Assembly (NCBI RefSeq): GCF_030052815.1
Contig: NC_079494.1
Location: 39,604,467-39,668,466 of the forward strand
DNA from: Hevea brasiliensis
Lineage: Eukaryota; Streptophyta; Magnoliopsida; Malpighiales; Euphorbiaceae
Direction: 5' to 3'
Length of the DNA: 64,000 bases
Shown: one piece after another, positions 20,444 to 31,274 of the stretch
How positions within the stretch are numbered: the first letter of the stretch is position 1
How the letters are laid out: each line of letters opens with the position of its first letter
Made by a program: the position numbers and the translations under genes
The notes under the pieces: model-generated
Told to the model about the DNA's origin: nothing
Databases searched by the model: none
The model's input: only the letters and a program-made list of their open reading frames with translations

Positions 20444-20455
20444 AGAGGGGAAGAG
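20444..20455 (+). promoter_or_regulatory. Element A polypurine tract
   Basis: AGAGGGGAAGAG immediately before the LTR at 20457. Confidence 0.85.
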
Positions 20456-20456
20456 T

Positions 20457-23020
20457 TATAACACCCTCCCTGTACCAATTCCGTACATTCTATTATTCCG
20501 GTGATCAGTGTAGGTCCAGACAGCTAGAACGCCCGGAAAAAAAAAATATTTAAACTAAAGTGAGGAACCATAATTAACTCAAATATTAATAAGAAAAATT
20601 TAGAAAAAAATTTAGAAATAAAATACAATCAAGTTAAATGAGCCGATGCCCTAGCGATGGGTAACCTAGTGGGAAGTTGCGGTTCTCACAACTAAGAGCC
20701 CTAGACCCGGGGGATAATTCATAAAATAATTTTTGGGACTCCAGAGAAGGGTCATTGAGATTCCTATGGCATTAGAATGCCAAGAAAATGCTTAGAAAAA
20801 ATTTTCAATAGGTACAGACAATTTTGGTCTATTAAGCCAAACGGAGGGCATTTTGGTCATTTCATCTTCAGAGATGATTTTTGGCTGACTTATACAATTA
20901 AGTAAATAATTATCATGGCACAAAATGTGAATAAATATTGCTAAAAATTTAATTAAAAATGAATAAAAAGAAAAGAAAAAAAAATGAAGAAAAATGGGAC
21001 TTTTGACATCATGCTTATGCAATTAAAATCCTTCCACCCAATCACATTGTGACACATGGCAATAACTCATTTAAAATGACTAAATGGGTAGACAATGAAA
21101 GAAAACAAATCAGTTTCTTTCATCTTCTTCAGCTACAATGAACCAGCTCCAAGCAATCCACCATTGCCATCCCAACCAAGCTTCCTTTCCCACCATTTTA
21201 CACCATAAAATCCCTTGCTCCTTTCATTAAAAATTTTCCTTACACTTAGAGCAAGTCTTGGGCAGCAAAAAGAAGGAGGAAAAGAGAAGTTCTCAAGCTT
21301 TGGAAAGTGCCTAAGTCAAGGTTAGTGCCAATTTCTTTTAAAAATTTTGTGTACGGCTGCCATTGAACATGATTTTGGTGTTGTAAACCATGGATTGTAT
21401 GTGTATGAAAATTTTAGTTGTTGGGGTTAAGGTTTGGACACAAATTTGAGACTTTGTTCATGTAAGGATGAAAATAAGTTTTAATGGTCAATTAGTGACC
21501 ATTTGAATGTGTATGATGAGGAAATGAAGTGAGTTGAGACTTGGTATTTGTGTATGGGTGAGCTGCCTTGGCTAACCTGGAGGACTGAGCATGAGTCCAA
21601 TAGGTTTGGGCAGCTATAAATGGAGTTGTAGAGGTTCAATTGGTGCAAAGCCAATTGGACATGAAACTATACACATAATGGCACAACTTTGGTGAAGAAA
21701 CCCTACCTAGAAAACCAAATCAAGTCGGCCTAAAAATTGCCCTAATCTAGGTGACCTGCATTCTGCCTGAGCAAAATGACTAAATGAATAGTGTTTATTC
21801 ATTTGGTCATAACTCAATGTAGAAAGGTCCAATTGACATGAAACTTTACCATCAGAAAGCTGAGACATATACTTACACCTAGCAAGATTGGTTTGGATAG
21901 GTTGGTATGCTAATAGGGTTCGGTTAGCAGTATTGCACATGGCATTATGCCATTCTGTGATTTCATGGCTTTTAGCCATTCTGACATTGTTTTGAGACTT
22001 GGCCTTGTGCCTAATGTTATTACAGCTTATTAGCTATTTTATTGCACACCGGGAGACACATATGTGACCAATGGCATGACGACCCAAGGTATTTGATACC
22101 CAGTGCCAGTTTACCCGTTTATCCAGTCTAGTCATCCAGTATAGGTTACTTGGACAACCAAAAATGAAAGTTGATAAATTTAATGAAATAATGAATATGA
22201 CAAGTACCAAATAAATAAGACTACCAATAATTATAAAAAATTTGTCTGTATGAGACATCAATACACTCACTACATATTTATTTTTTTTATAGTTCTTTTT
22301 ATTTTATTATTGGCACCACTAAGCATTATTGCTTAGCGCGTTGCTTTTTGCCACGTGTAGGTTCTGGAGGGACAGACAGAGAGCCCAGCAGACCACAGAC
22401 TGGGTGAGGTCACAGATCTGCCTAGAGTCAGAGTCACCTCTCATCTACAGTGCATCAGTGGTAGGACCTTTAGGTCCCTTTTGAAATTATGCTTTTGCAT
22501 TTTGTAATATGTAGTAGTTTGTGATTTGTAAATTATGAACTCATGTAAATAGTAAATTTATGTAATCATATGTTGATGTACATATTTTGAAGAATTTTGT
22601 TAATTAATATAATTTAAGAATATCTTCATGGAATTTTAGTTGATTTTGAATTTAAATGAAATTGTGGATTAATGTTGAGAACTTGAAATGATTGCTAATG
22701 TTGAGACCATGTTGATGGTTATTGGAGTTTGAGAATGATTGGAAATGATTATTGGAAGTGTTTTTCACAGGTTCCGAAGAACTGTTTTCTCCATTTTTAG
22801 TCGGTACTCTGCCAGATTTTTTATAAAATTTTCGGAACCTCAAATAAATTATAATTTCAATAAATGACTTAAATGAATTATATTTCACAAATTGTACTCC
22901 ATAACTATGAAAAAAAAATAAATTAGGAAGAATAAAATGATTGAATTAAAATAGGGTGTTCCGGTACACTGTGTGGCATATCTTGCTCGGCTACACTGTA
23001 GACGGGTAAGGGGTGTCACA
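20457..23020 (+). repeat. LTR shared by A (as 3' LTR) and D (as 5' LTR)
   Basis: 2564 bp, from TATAACACCCTCCC (TG to TA) to GGGGTGTCACA. The A polypurine tract abuts its left side and the D PBS its right side. Compared with the D 3' LTR (3070 bp) it lacks about 507 bp at about 21875, joined at a TACA repeat. Other contents: GTTAAATGAGCCG (about 20632), GGGCATTTTGGTCATTTC (20846), candidate intron (21321-22770), hairpin (22319). Confidence 0.92.
22319..22336 (+). promoter_or_regulatory. Conserved LTR stem-loop (A/D shared LTR)
   Basis: CTAAGCA-TTAT-TGCTTAG, a 7-bp stem. It is followed by a second stem of CGTTGC and GCCACG arms around TTTTT. The flank CACCACT is the same as in B and S, where the stem sequence differs but still pairs. 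Confidence 0.55.
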
Positions 23021-23025
23021 TTTAG

Positions 23026-23037
23026 TGGTATCAGAGC
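23026..23037 (+). promoter_or_regulatory. Element D primer-binding site (tRNA-iMet)
   Basis: TGGTATCAGAGC, 5 bp after the shared LTR. Confidence 0.92.
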
Positions 23038-23147
23038 ACGGTTTAGGCGTTTCTAGGCCTACATCGAGTCCATACCATGCATTGTATTTGTAAGAGTCGA
23101 GGTGACACTAATGCAGATCTGTTTGTCTTTGTTATTTTGAATAGGAT

Positions 23148-24190
23148 ATGGACCCCACATCTCAAAGGGCAGTTGAGGAGGAAGTGGAGAGTCATGCTCC
23201 ACCTGCAGATGGCGAGGCTGGGGTAGGGAGAACTGCTCCACCAGCTCAGTGAGCTGCTCGACCTCCATAGGCCATGTTCCAGCAAATGGCTTAATTCTTC
23301 AGACAAATGGCTGGGGTAATGCCACCACCCCCACCACCTCCACAGGAGAAATCACATTTAGAAAGATTGAGAAAATTTAGAGCAGTGGACTTCTTTGGCA
23401 AGAGAGAAGATGATTCTATTGTAGTAGAAAACTGGTTGAACAGAACAGGGAGAGTTCTAAAACAACTGAACTGCACTCCAGAGCAAAATCTAGAAGCTGT
23501 TGTATCTCTGTTGCAAGATGATGCCTACCAATGGTGGGATACAGTGTCTAGTGAAGTGCAGCTAGAAGTAGTAACTTGGGACTTCTTTCTCTCAGAATTC
23601 AAGTAGAAATATATGGGCAGTGTATACCTGGAAGAGAGAAGAAGAGAGTTCATTAACCTGAGGCAAAGACAGTTATCAGTAGCGGAGTATGAGAAGGAAT
23701 TTATCAGACTGAGCCACTATGGAAGGGAGATAGTCCCTAATGAGGCCGAAAGGTGTAAGAGATTTGAAGAGGGATTAAATGATAACATAAAGATCATGAT
23801 TACTACCTTGGGAATTACAGACTTCACCAAGTTAGTGGAAGCTACATTAAAAGTTGAAAAGGTTAGAACAAGTGAGCAGACCAGAAGGTAGAGACAGCAG
23901 AAGAGGGGTCTGGGTCAATCTAGCTCATCTCCTACACCAGGAAAGAAGTTCAAAGGTCCACCTGCACAGAGTTCAGGTCAACCACAAGGTTAGGGTCAGT
24001 CCCAGGGGCCTAGGCCACAGTTCATCCCTAGGAGAGGTCAGTCTACACCATCAGTGGGCAGCTCTCCAGGACGGGGTTCAGGGGACCAGCCCCAGCATCT
24101 TCTGCATGTCCACATTACCTGAAGTGGCATAAAGGGGAGTGTTGGAGAGTGACTGGTGCCTGCTTAAGGTGAAGGTCGACAGAGCATCAG
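23148..24190 (+). pseudogene. gag: Element D gag, broken
   Basis: ATG 23148 (MDPTSQRAVEEEVESHAPP). Early in-frame stops fall in the head between about 23245 and 23295, then the frame is open through a Pro run (MPPPPPPPQEKSHLERL near 23322) and the retrotransposon-gag core (AVDFFGKREDD near 23385; LLQDDAYQWWDTV near 23512; LRQRQLSVAEYEKEF near 23660). Stops interrupt near 23604 and 23889, and at 23990 (CAG to TAG). A frameshift near 24060 precedes the Cys/His region. There a Cys of the CCHC knuckle is a stop (CLR then TGA near 24170), while the rest, STEHQLRNC, is kept. Confidence 0.87.
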
Positions 24191-24755
24191 TTGAGGAACT
24201 GTCCACACAGAACTGCTACAGCTGCTCCAACACAAGCAGACAGACCTGCTCCTGTACCACAAAGGGGTAGGAAATCTGGCAAATTTGAGGCAGTGGGACC
24301 ATCACAAAGGCCTGCATCTGAGCTAACAGAGATGCCTGAGGGCAGAGCACCTGCCAGAGCTTATGCCATAAGAGCTCAGGAGGAGCAAGATGCCCCAGAC
24401 GTTATTAGGGGTACGTTCTCCCTCTACAATACATCTGTGCATGCATTGGTGGATCCAGGATCCACTCATTCATACATCTGCATCAACCTACCCGTAGAAA
24501 GGGGGATACTAGTAGGGGAGAGTAACCAAGGCATTCTGATCACTAATCCATTGGGCCACAGAATAATGGTGAATAAAGTGTACAAAGGTTGCCCGTTAAG
24601 GATTCAAGGGTATGAATTTTTGGCAAACCTGATTGAGTTGCCTTTCCATGAGTTTGACGTGATTTTGGGAATGGACTGGTTGTCACGTCATCAGGCAATG
24701 GTTGATTGTAAATTAAAGAGAATTTCTTTAAAAACTCCTGAGGTAATGAGATTAC
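24191..24755 (+). pseudogene. pol: Element D protease, 5' part, cut by copia element G
   Basis: Opens with the last residues of the Gag knuckle and a basic linker, then [20 protein letters not shown] (near 24349) and the aspartic protease. The active site is ALVDPGSTHSYI (near 24445), with Pro in place of the usual Ser/Thr. [14 protein letters not shown] (near 24660) is the conserved C-terminal motif. It is interrupted at ATTAC (24751-24755), the left target duplication of G, and resumes at 38808. A one-base loss just before the insertion (GAGGTAATGAG against GAGGGTAATGAG in C) also shifts the frame. Confidence 0.9.
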
Positions 24756-26291
24756 TGTTAGTAGTATGCCCTAGAGCATATCATTTAGTATGTATCTTGT
24801 ACATATTTTTATTAATAAAAGGCATTTCCACTTTTCCGTTTACATAATATATTTATGTGTAATAGAAAAGGTCCATTGATATTTTGTTAGAAATATAATT
24901 CTTAAGTTGTTAAGAATATGAGTGATAATATTTATAGCACAAAGTATCATAAATAGGTTCACAATCGAGGATACTTCATAATAAGGACATGACTTATCCA
25001 GAAAGATTGTATTCATGTTTGTTCCCAAGTTATTTATATAAGATATAAATAAGATGGAATGGTGAGTCTCATGCCATATAACAAACATGATAGGCACTTA
25101 TAAATGATAAGTAGGCCGAACCATTGACACTTATGACAAGCACATGTAGTTTACTCTTATCAATATTTTGTTATAAATCATATCAGTGCAAAATTTCTTT
25201 AGACCTGAGATAGCACAGTTATCTTATATATAGGTAGTTTGAGTTTGATACTGCTTTCATACTTGTACTATGTATGGGTATATGGGCATGTGTTGGCTCT
25301 TACTAGTTATATATGGAGGTAGGTGTTGATCAAGATGGAATCTGTTCCTCTAAGTAAATAGAGATAAAATCCTATGTTCATTTAATTGTTCTTGATGTTT
25401 CAAGTTCCTGGCCAGGACAGATAGATTTTTTCAGAAAAGAGTTTCTGATGAGAAAATCTTTTTAATCAAGAACTGGAATTAAAAGAGAACATAATATTCA
25501 TAGCAAATGGAGTTTCACATAAACCATGACTCCAGCTTGAGTTGGGATTTTGTAACAGAGAGATTCTAGTGCATGGTAACATATGATTATAGGTTCATTT
25601 AAGGTAAACCTTATTACTAATTGGGTGGCCATGGCATGCTATGCTAGGTGTTAACCATGGTCTATGAGGTTCATAATATGATTTAGAGAAATCATTTATG
25701 GTAAGAAAGAGTTCTGATGATATTAAGAGTTGATATCATGTCTCATTGTCAATTAGTGATGAGCCTAGTAAGTCACACACATACACAAGTTATCACCTAT
25801 TTAAATATGATTTAATTAATTAATTAAAGAGTTTAATTGATTAATTAAATAGGTTTGGTTTGCAATTAAATTGCAAAGTCCCTAGCATGACTTGAAACCA
25901 AATCTAGATTATTAGATGTATAATATAAGTTAAATTTATATTTAAAGTGTTTAAATATGAATTTAATTAATGAGAAATTAATTAATAGAGATTAATTAAT
26001 TAATTTATATTTGATATAAATTAATTAGAAGAAGAAAAATAATTATTTTGGGTTAAGAACTCAAAATTAAGACACAGGGGCATTTTGGTCATTTCACAGT
26101 GTGACACGTCGCACCATGAGATGGTGACACATGGGATTACACATAAACTTGCCAAATGTTTTTTAATCATGTAAGATGATTAAAATCAAGATTAAATATA
26201 GGTTTGACACTTGGCACAATGTGATTGGGTCATTTAAACCTAGAGCTAATCAAAGGGTGACATGTGGCAAGGGTTTAATGTGTTAACCTAG

Positions 26292-26300
26292 CTATTTAAG
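26292..26300 (+). promoter_or_regulatory. Putative TATA box of G 5' LTR
   Basis: CTATTTAAG, preceded within 200 bp by GACAC(G/A/T)TGG-type E-box/G-box repeats. The 3' LTR copy (38236-38244) has an intact CACGTGGC near 38047, where the 5' copy reads CACGTCGC. Confidence 0.45.
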
Positions 26301-26399
26301 TATTGTTATGAAAAGAAAAATAACCAGCAGCCACTCCTCTCCTTTGTCACGTCACTTTGAGGTTTTTCATCTATTCTTCTTCATCTCTCATCAATTCAA

Positions 26400-26453
26400 A
26401 GAGATTAGCCATCAATCTCTTGAATTAAGAACACTAGAAATTGTTTCTAGTGT
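26400..26453 (+). promoter_or_regulatory. Two adjacent hairpins in presumed R/5' leader of G
   Basis: AGAGATT/AATCTCT (26400-26406 with 26414-26420) and ACACTAGAAA/TTTCTAGTGT (26431-26440 with 26444-26453; 10-bp perfect stem, 3-nt loop). The same pair is in the 3' LTR at 38344-38364 and 38375-38397. Confidence 0.45.
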
Positions 26454-26865
26454 CCTGTTTACATCTCTAATCTCTTAAAAGACAGAACTTGAATTTCTAA
26501 TTAATAGAAAAAGCTTTAGAAGCCGTTCAAGGGCTGCCATAGGTGTTCTTGGTGTGGACAAGCTAGAGGGACAACATCTGGTGTCCTGAAGACGAATCTC
26601 AAAGGCGCAGACATGCTGCAGTGCATCAAGAGGTTAGTGTAATCGTTCTTGATTTAATCTAGGGTTCTAAAATTAATCTGATTAATTTTTAAAATCTTAA
26701 ATGGCAAATACAGATCCAAAAACATATTAAAAGAGTTTTAATATATTGTTTATCATTGAAATCAAATAGATAAAAATAAATCTTGCATGATGCATGTGAC
26801 CCTAGGTGAAAATTTTTGAATTCAATAGTATAAACTTGTGTTTTTCACGCTTCCATTCCTTCAAT

Positions 26866-26878
26866 TGGTACCAGAGCC
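26866..26878 (+). promoter_or_regulatory. Element G primer-binding site
   Basis: TGGTACCAGAGCC, 2 bp after the LTR. It is one base off the canonical TGGTATCAGAGC complementary to initiator-Met tRNA. Confidence 0.85.
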
Positions 26879-27820
26879 ACTATATTTGCCATTTAGATTG
26901 ATGTTTATATGATTTAATTGTGTGTTTGATCATGAGATCAAAACTTCATTGCTGGTTGCAAAGCCAAGGTGGCGGCACAAATGATGAACACCATGGTGCG
27001 CATGGTTGATGCACCACAATGGTGTGCAAAGGTAAATGGATGGTGAATGTGCAATTGTTGTATGATCTAATATCCATTTTATGTCTAATTAAATTGTTTA
27101 ATTAGAATTTTTATCACACAATTGAATTATGATTCAAATCAAAATTTTAAAAAATTGTTTGAATGTGATTCAAATCTGAATTTTAAAAGTTGTTTGAATG
27201 TGATTCAAATCTGAATTTTTAAAGTTGTTTGAATCATATTTAAATCTAATTTTTTAAAATTGATTGATTAAAATTCAGATCTGATTTTAAAAAAATGTTT
27301 GAATGTGATTCAAATCTAATTTTTTAAAAAATGTTTGAATGTGATTCAAATATGAATTTTTAAAGTTGTTTGAATGTGATTCAAATCTAAATTTTTAAAT
27401 TTGTTTGAATGAGATTCAAATCTGAATTTTTAAATTTATTTGAATCATATTCAAATCTGGATTTTTAAGTTGAATATGAGATATTCAATTTAATTTAAGT
27501 ATGTATGTTTTATTTAATTGTTAAATAGTAATATGCATGATGAATGATCATGGACTATAAAAAACCAATGTGATTGGATTTATTTCTTTTATGTTTCTTT
27601 GGGATTGTAAATTAATTAATTTATTTTAATTTATTTTGGGCATGTATTATTAAGTTTGTAATAATTTTTGGGTTGTAATTTCATTTATTTAAGTTCTTGT
27701 AAATTCGCCTTGGTATGCCAAGGATTACTATGTAATATTGGATTGCAAGAAGTTCAAGGAGGTCAAGAGCATTGGTGGGACCAATGGGAGGAATTCAAGA
27801 TCAAGTGTTGATTATGTACT
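26879..27820 (+). other. Element G leader, left of S1, noncoding
   Basis: AT-rich untranslated leader between the PBS and the S1 insertion. It contains a degenerate minisatellite (27121-27475). No coding signal. Confidence 0.7.
27121..27475 (+). repeat. Degenerate ~36-bp minisatellite in G leader
   Basis: About ten copies of a unit built on GTTTGAATGTGATTCAAATC followed by TGAATTTTTAAA. Each unit contains TTTGAAT..ATTCAAA, a small inverted repeat. Confidence 0.75.
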
Positions 27821-30810
27821 CCTTCTGTAACACCCCTAAGTTCGGTAGTGCGTTCTGCTGTTCCAGTGACCAGTGCTGTCCGGACAGCTAGGATGCCTAG
27901 AACCACACTTTAATGAGAGTGAGGAGACATAAAATAATGAAATACAAGAAAAGAAAGTACAAGAAAAACAAAGGAAAAATGATAGCAAAGAAATGTGATC
28001 AAGTTAAACGAGCCGGGAAACCTAGCGATGGGTGACCGCACCGGGAAGTCACGGCGTGGACCGTTGACTAGCCTTGGACTGCGGGGAACCCTGGAAAACA
28101 TTTTTAGGACTTAAATAGACCGTTATTGAAGAATAAATATCATTAGGAAGATTAAAGAAAAATTAAATAAATAGTACAAAGAAAAGTGAGAAATCGAAAA
28201 ACAGACAAAACCCGGTAATACCGAAAAATCGGGAACGTAACCCGAACAGGGGCATTATGGTCATTTGACACCCCGAATTGTCTTTTGACCTAAATGTCCA
28301 TTAAAAATAAATAGTATTACACTTAGAAAATGAAATGAAAAATTTGTTTAGTGGTACCTAAAATAAATAGCCAAAAATGGAGTGGAAATGGTGTAAATAA
28401 CACATTAAACTTATAATATGGTTAAATAATGTGAGTGGGCCACTAAGGGAATAAACTAAAGACATAATGGGGCAGGTGTACACCCATTATCACATCTGCA
28501 CTTCACCTTCTTCATTTGAGTTCCTTCATGCCGATTTGAGAAAGAAAAGAACCACCATTGACGTTTCTCTCAAGCTTCACTTAACTCTCCATTTTCAACT
28601 CCAACCTCTTAGGTTTCTTCATTAAACTTTGTCTACACATCACAAGGAAGATATTGATACCAAATTTGAGAAGTTTGGTGAAGGTTTAGCAAGTTACAAT
28701 CAAAGGTAAGTTTACATTTTGAGAATTCCTTTGTTAAACTTTATGTTTATGTTATGGGTATTAGTTTTGTGAAGGAAATTTTAAAGTTTAAATAGTTATT
28801 GAGATAGCCATTTTGGACAGCCATGGGGTCATGCATTTAATGATTTATTATGCATATAATTGATGAGAAATAATGTTGATCATGGTGATTTAATGTCCTA
28901 GTGAATTATTTCACATTTATATGGTGATTTTGGCACTTGGATGAGTATGGATGAATTGTAGGCAATGTGGTGTTGAAGGAAAATTTTTGGCAGCTTGGGA
29001 ACCCTTGAATATTTGTATGTATTGATGGAAGTATAGGCAGAATATTGACCTAGAAGGATTGATGGATATGTATGTAGATTGATATTGTAAAGTGTATGTA
29101 AGATTTGTAATGGTTAGGTGTGTATGTAATGGTATTTAGAACTTGTAAATGTGAATTATATTTGGTGTGTTGAGGGTAATTGTAATCTGCCCAAAGTAAT
29201 GTTAATGTAAAGTAGAAAATGCTTTTGGTAATGTACCAAAACAGATTGGTAGGGAAGTGAACCAAATTGCAAGGTATATGTGTGTTTGAATTGGGGTTTG
29301 AAAGACATATAGATGACAGTGTGCAAATAGACCTATAACTTTAAATGTGTAACCTCAATTGGTATGAGACCAATTGGAGGTGGAACTAGGCACAAAATGT
29401 GCCAACTTTCATTGAGAAAACATACCAAAATTCTGCTTGCAAGGTGACCTAAGAAAATGACCAATTCGGATTAGGTGCAATTAGGACCTGAAAAATGACC
29501 AATTGGGCAGCAGTGAGTGTTTAGGCCATAACTCACTCAAACCAGGTCCAATTGACCTGAAATTTTAACCATGAATAGTTAAGACCCATACCTACAAGTC
29601 TTATGAAGACACCAAAGCCCAGAAATGACCATAAGCAAGTCAAAAAGCTTGCACAAGTTCGGGTCCAAAAACTGGCCGAACCAGAGTTGACCAAATTGAC
29701 CAAAAATTGACCTAATTGATACCAATTGACCAGCAATAGTATAATGACCATAACTTGGTCTACTTAACTCGGATTGACCTGAAATTTTGCCCCGCGTGCA
29801 ATAAGACATAGATCTACAAGTTTGTAGTTTTGACTGAAACCCGAAAACCGAGGGAACTAGATCGTCCGGCTAGGTCAAACCAGTGTCCCGGAATCCAGCA
29901 ATTTGCATTAAAATGCACTAAACAAGGAAATGACTTTGGTAAAACGTACCAAACCTAAAACCCTATCGAATGTGACATATTAACGACACTAAAACCTAAT
30001 TTACCTAAAACGCAACGAGGGTCGGTATATTAGGTGATTAAGTGAATAATTGAGTTCAGTACATTATTTACCAAACACCATCGATAGAGACAGTTTAATT
30101 TGGTACTGAAACACTTCAAATTGTGTTTCTCAGTTAACAAGGACTCAGCAAAAGGGAAAGAAATACTGAGTCAGGACCAGGAGACAAATATCAGAGGTTT
30201 GTGCACAACGGCTATTTCTTTTGAATTTTTCAATTGAAATAAATTATGACTATTTGTATATTATTGTTTTAAATTGTGGAAATATGTTTGGTGGACACTT
30301 ATTGATTGAAAAACATTGTGAATGGTTTGAAACTGTGAAAAATTGTTTGAATGATATTGATGGATACTTATTAATTGAAAAGCACTGTAAATGGTTTTTG
30401 TGGAAATTGAAGTGAATTACGAATTGTGTTGCCAATTTGTGAATGAAATTATAACTTTGGAAATTTATTGGATTCTTACGGATCATTTGAATAAAATGTT
30501 TGGAATTGTTTTGACTCACAATTGGCATGACACTGATACTATGTTCCTCCTCCATTAATGGGGTGAGTGTGATTATTCCTCCCTCTTTGACTTATCAGTC
30601 TGGGGTGAGTATGATTATGTTCCTCCCTCCTTGACTTACCAGTCTGAGGTGAGTGTGGATGAGTACTCATTATATAGCTAGCTTCCTCCCTCATTGATTT
30701 CGATTATTGGGGTGAGTATGTCTTGTCGTGGTGTACAACACGGCATATATGGAAAAAATTTGTGTCATGGCCTAAATTGTGTTATTGATTGGCAACATTA
30801 TATTGTTCAG

Positions 30811-31031
30811 TTATTTGATCGAATTGTGTTATTGATTTGCAAAACGATATTATTCAGTTATTTGATCGAATTGTGTTATTGATTTGCAAAACGATATTAT
30901 TCAGTTATTTGATCGAATTGTGTTATTGATTTGCAAAACGATATTATTCAGTTATTTGATCGAATTATGTTATTGATTTGCAAAACAATATTATTCAGTT
31001 ATTTGATCAAATTGTGATATTGATCGCAACA
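30811..31031 (+). repeat. 47-bp tandem repeat in S1
   Basis: Units start at 30811, 30858, 30905, 30952 and 30999, built on TTATTTGATCGAATTGTGTT. The first three are almost identical and the last decays. S2 and B lack the expansion. Confidence 0.85.
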
Positions 31032-31257
31032 TCAGTTATTCAAAGAATTTGATCAAATTGTGTATGAATTGGCAATACAAAGATTCTTAAATTATTTGAC
31101 TAAATTGTGTTATTATGAATTTTGATAATTTGTGAATTGGAGTTTAAATTCCTTATGACATTCATTGTCTTGAATTTAACTATGGTTTTACGTATCCACT
31201 ATTTATATGATTTATGAATTGTGATTTAAAGTTGTATTTGGTTAATGTTGTGCACCA

Positions 31258-31274
31258 CTGAGACATTGTCTCAG
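31258..31274 (+). promoter_or_regulatory. Conserved LTR stem-loop (S1)
   Basis: CTGAGAC-ATT-GTCTCAG, a 7-bp stem after TGCACCA and before GCGATAGC. Inner arm bases differ from B but pairing is kept. Confidence 0.55.

Larger units (their letters stand above)
19666..20445 (+). pseudogene. pol: Element A integrase C-terminus and chromodomain (exon 2), broken
   Basis: Open from [17 protein letters not shown] to VFHVSMLRR. It covers the end of the core ([20 protein letters not shown] near 19738), the basic linker (GDKVFLKVSPWKKVLRF near 19983) and the GPY/F-like region. Stops are at 20173 (TAC to TAA) and 20221 (CAA to TAA). A frameshift near 20245 and a 19-bp tandem duplication (about 20317-20354, GGAGGCACCACAACACCGA twice) spoil the chromodomain. 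Its end is still readable as WESEEMMRQQFPQLF. Terminal TAG at 20443. Confidence 0.88.
1..23020 (+). mobile_element. Element A: Ty3/gypsy chromovirus, 3' portion, interrupted by B
   Basis: Only the 3' part of A is in the window: pol from reverse transcriptase (1-1674), then, after the inserted element B (1675-19399), the rest of integrase, the chromodomain, the polypurine tract and a 3' LTR at 20457-23020 shared with element D. Removing B and one copy of its 5-bp duplication AGAAG (1670-1674 and 19400-19404) joins integrase in frame, matching the uninterrupted copies in D (around 40885) and C (around 12085). The C-terminal chromodomain places it among chromoviruses; Tekay/Del is the likely lineage by family knowledge. 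The 5' LTR and gag lie left of the window. Confidence 0.9.
24756..26863 (+). repeat. Element G 5' LTR
   Basis: TGTTAGTAGTATGCC to TTCCTTCA. U3 carries GGGGCATTTTGGTCATTTC (26077-26095), four GACA..TGG repeats (near 26100-26275), a TATA-like CTATTTAAG (26292-26300) and two hairpins downstream (26400-26420, 26431-26453). AT-rich inverted repeats of TTAATTAA lie near 25810-25850 and 25970-26010. Confidence 0.95.

Noticed and set aside
20446..20456. Extra (env-like) open reading frame between chromodomain and 3' LTR
   Set aside because: Pol ends within about 15-25 bases of the LTR in A, C and D; there is no room for another gene.
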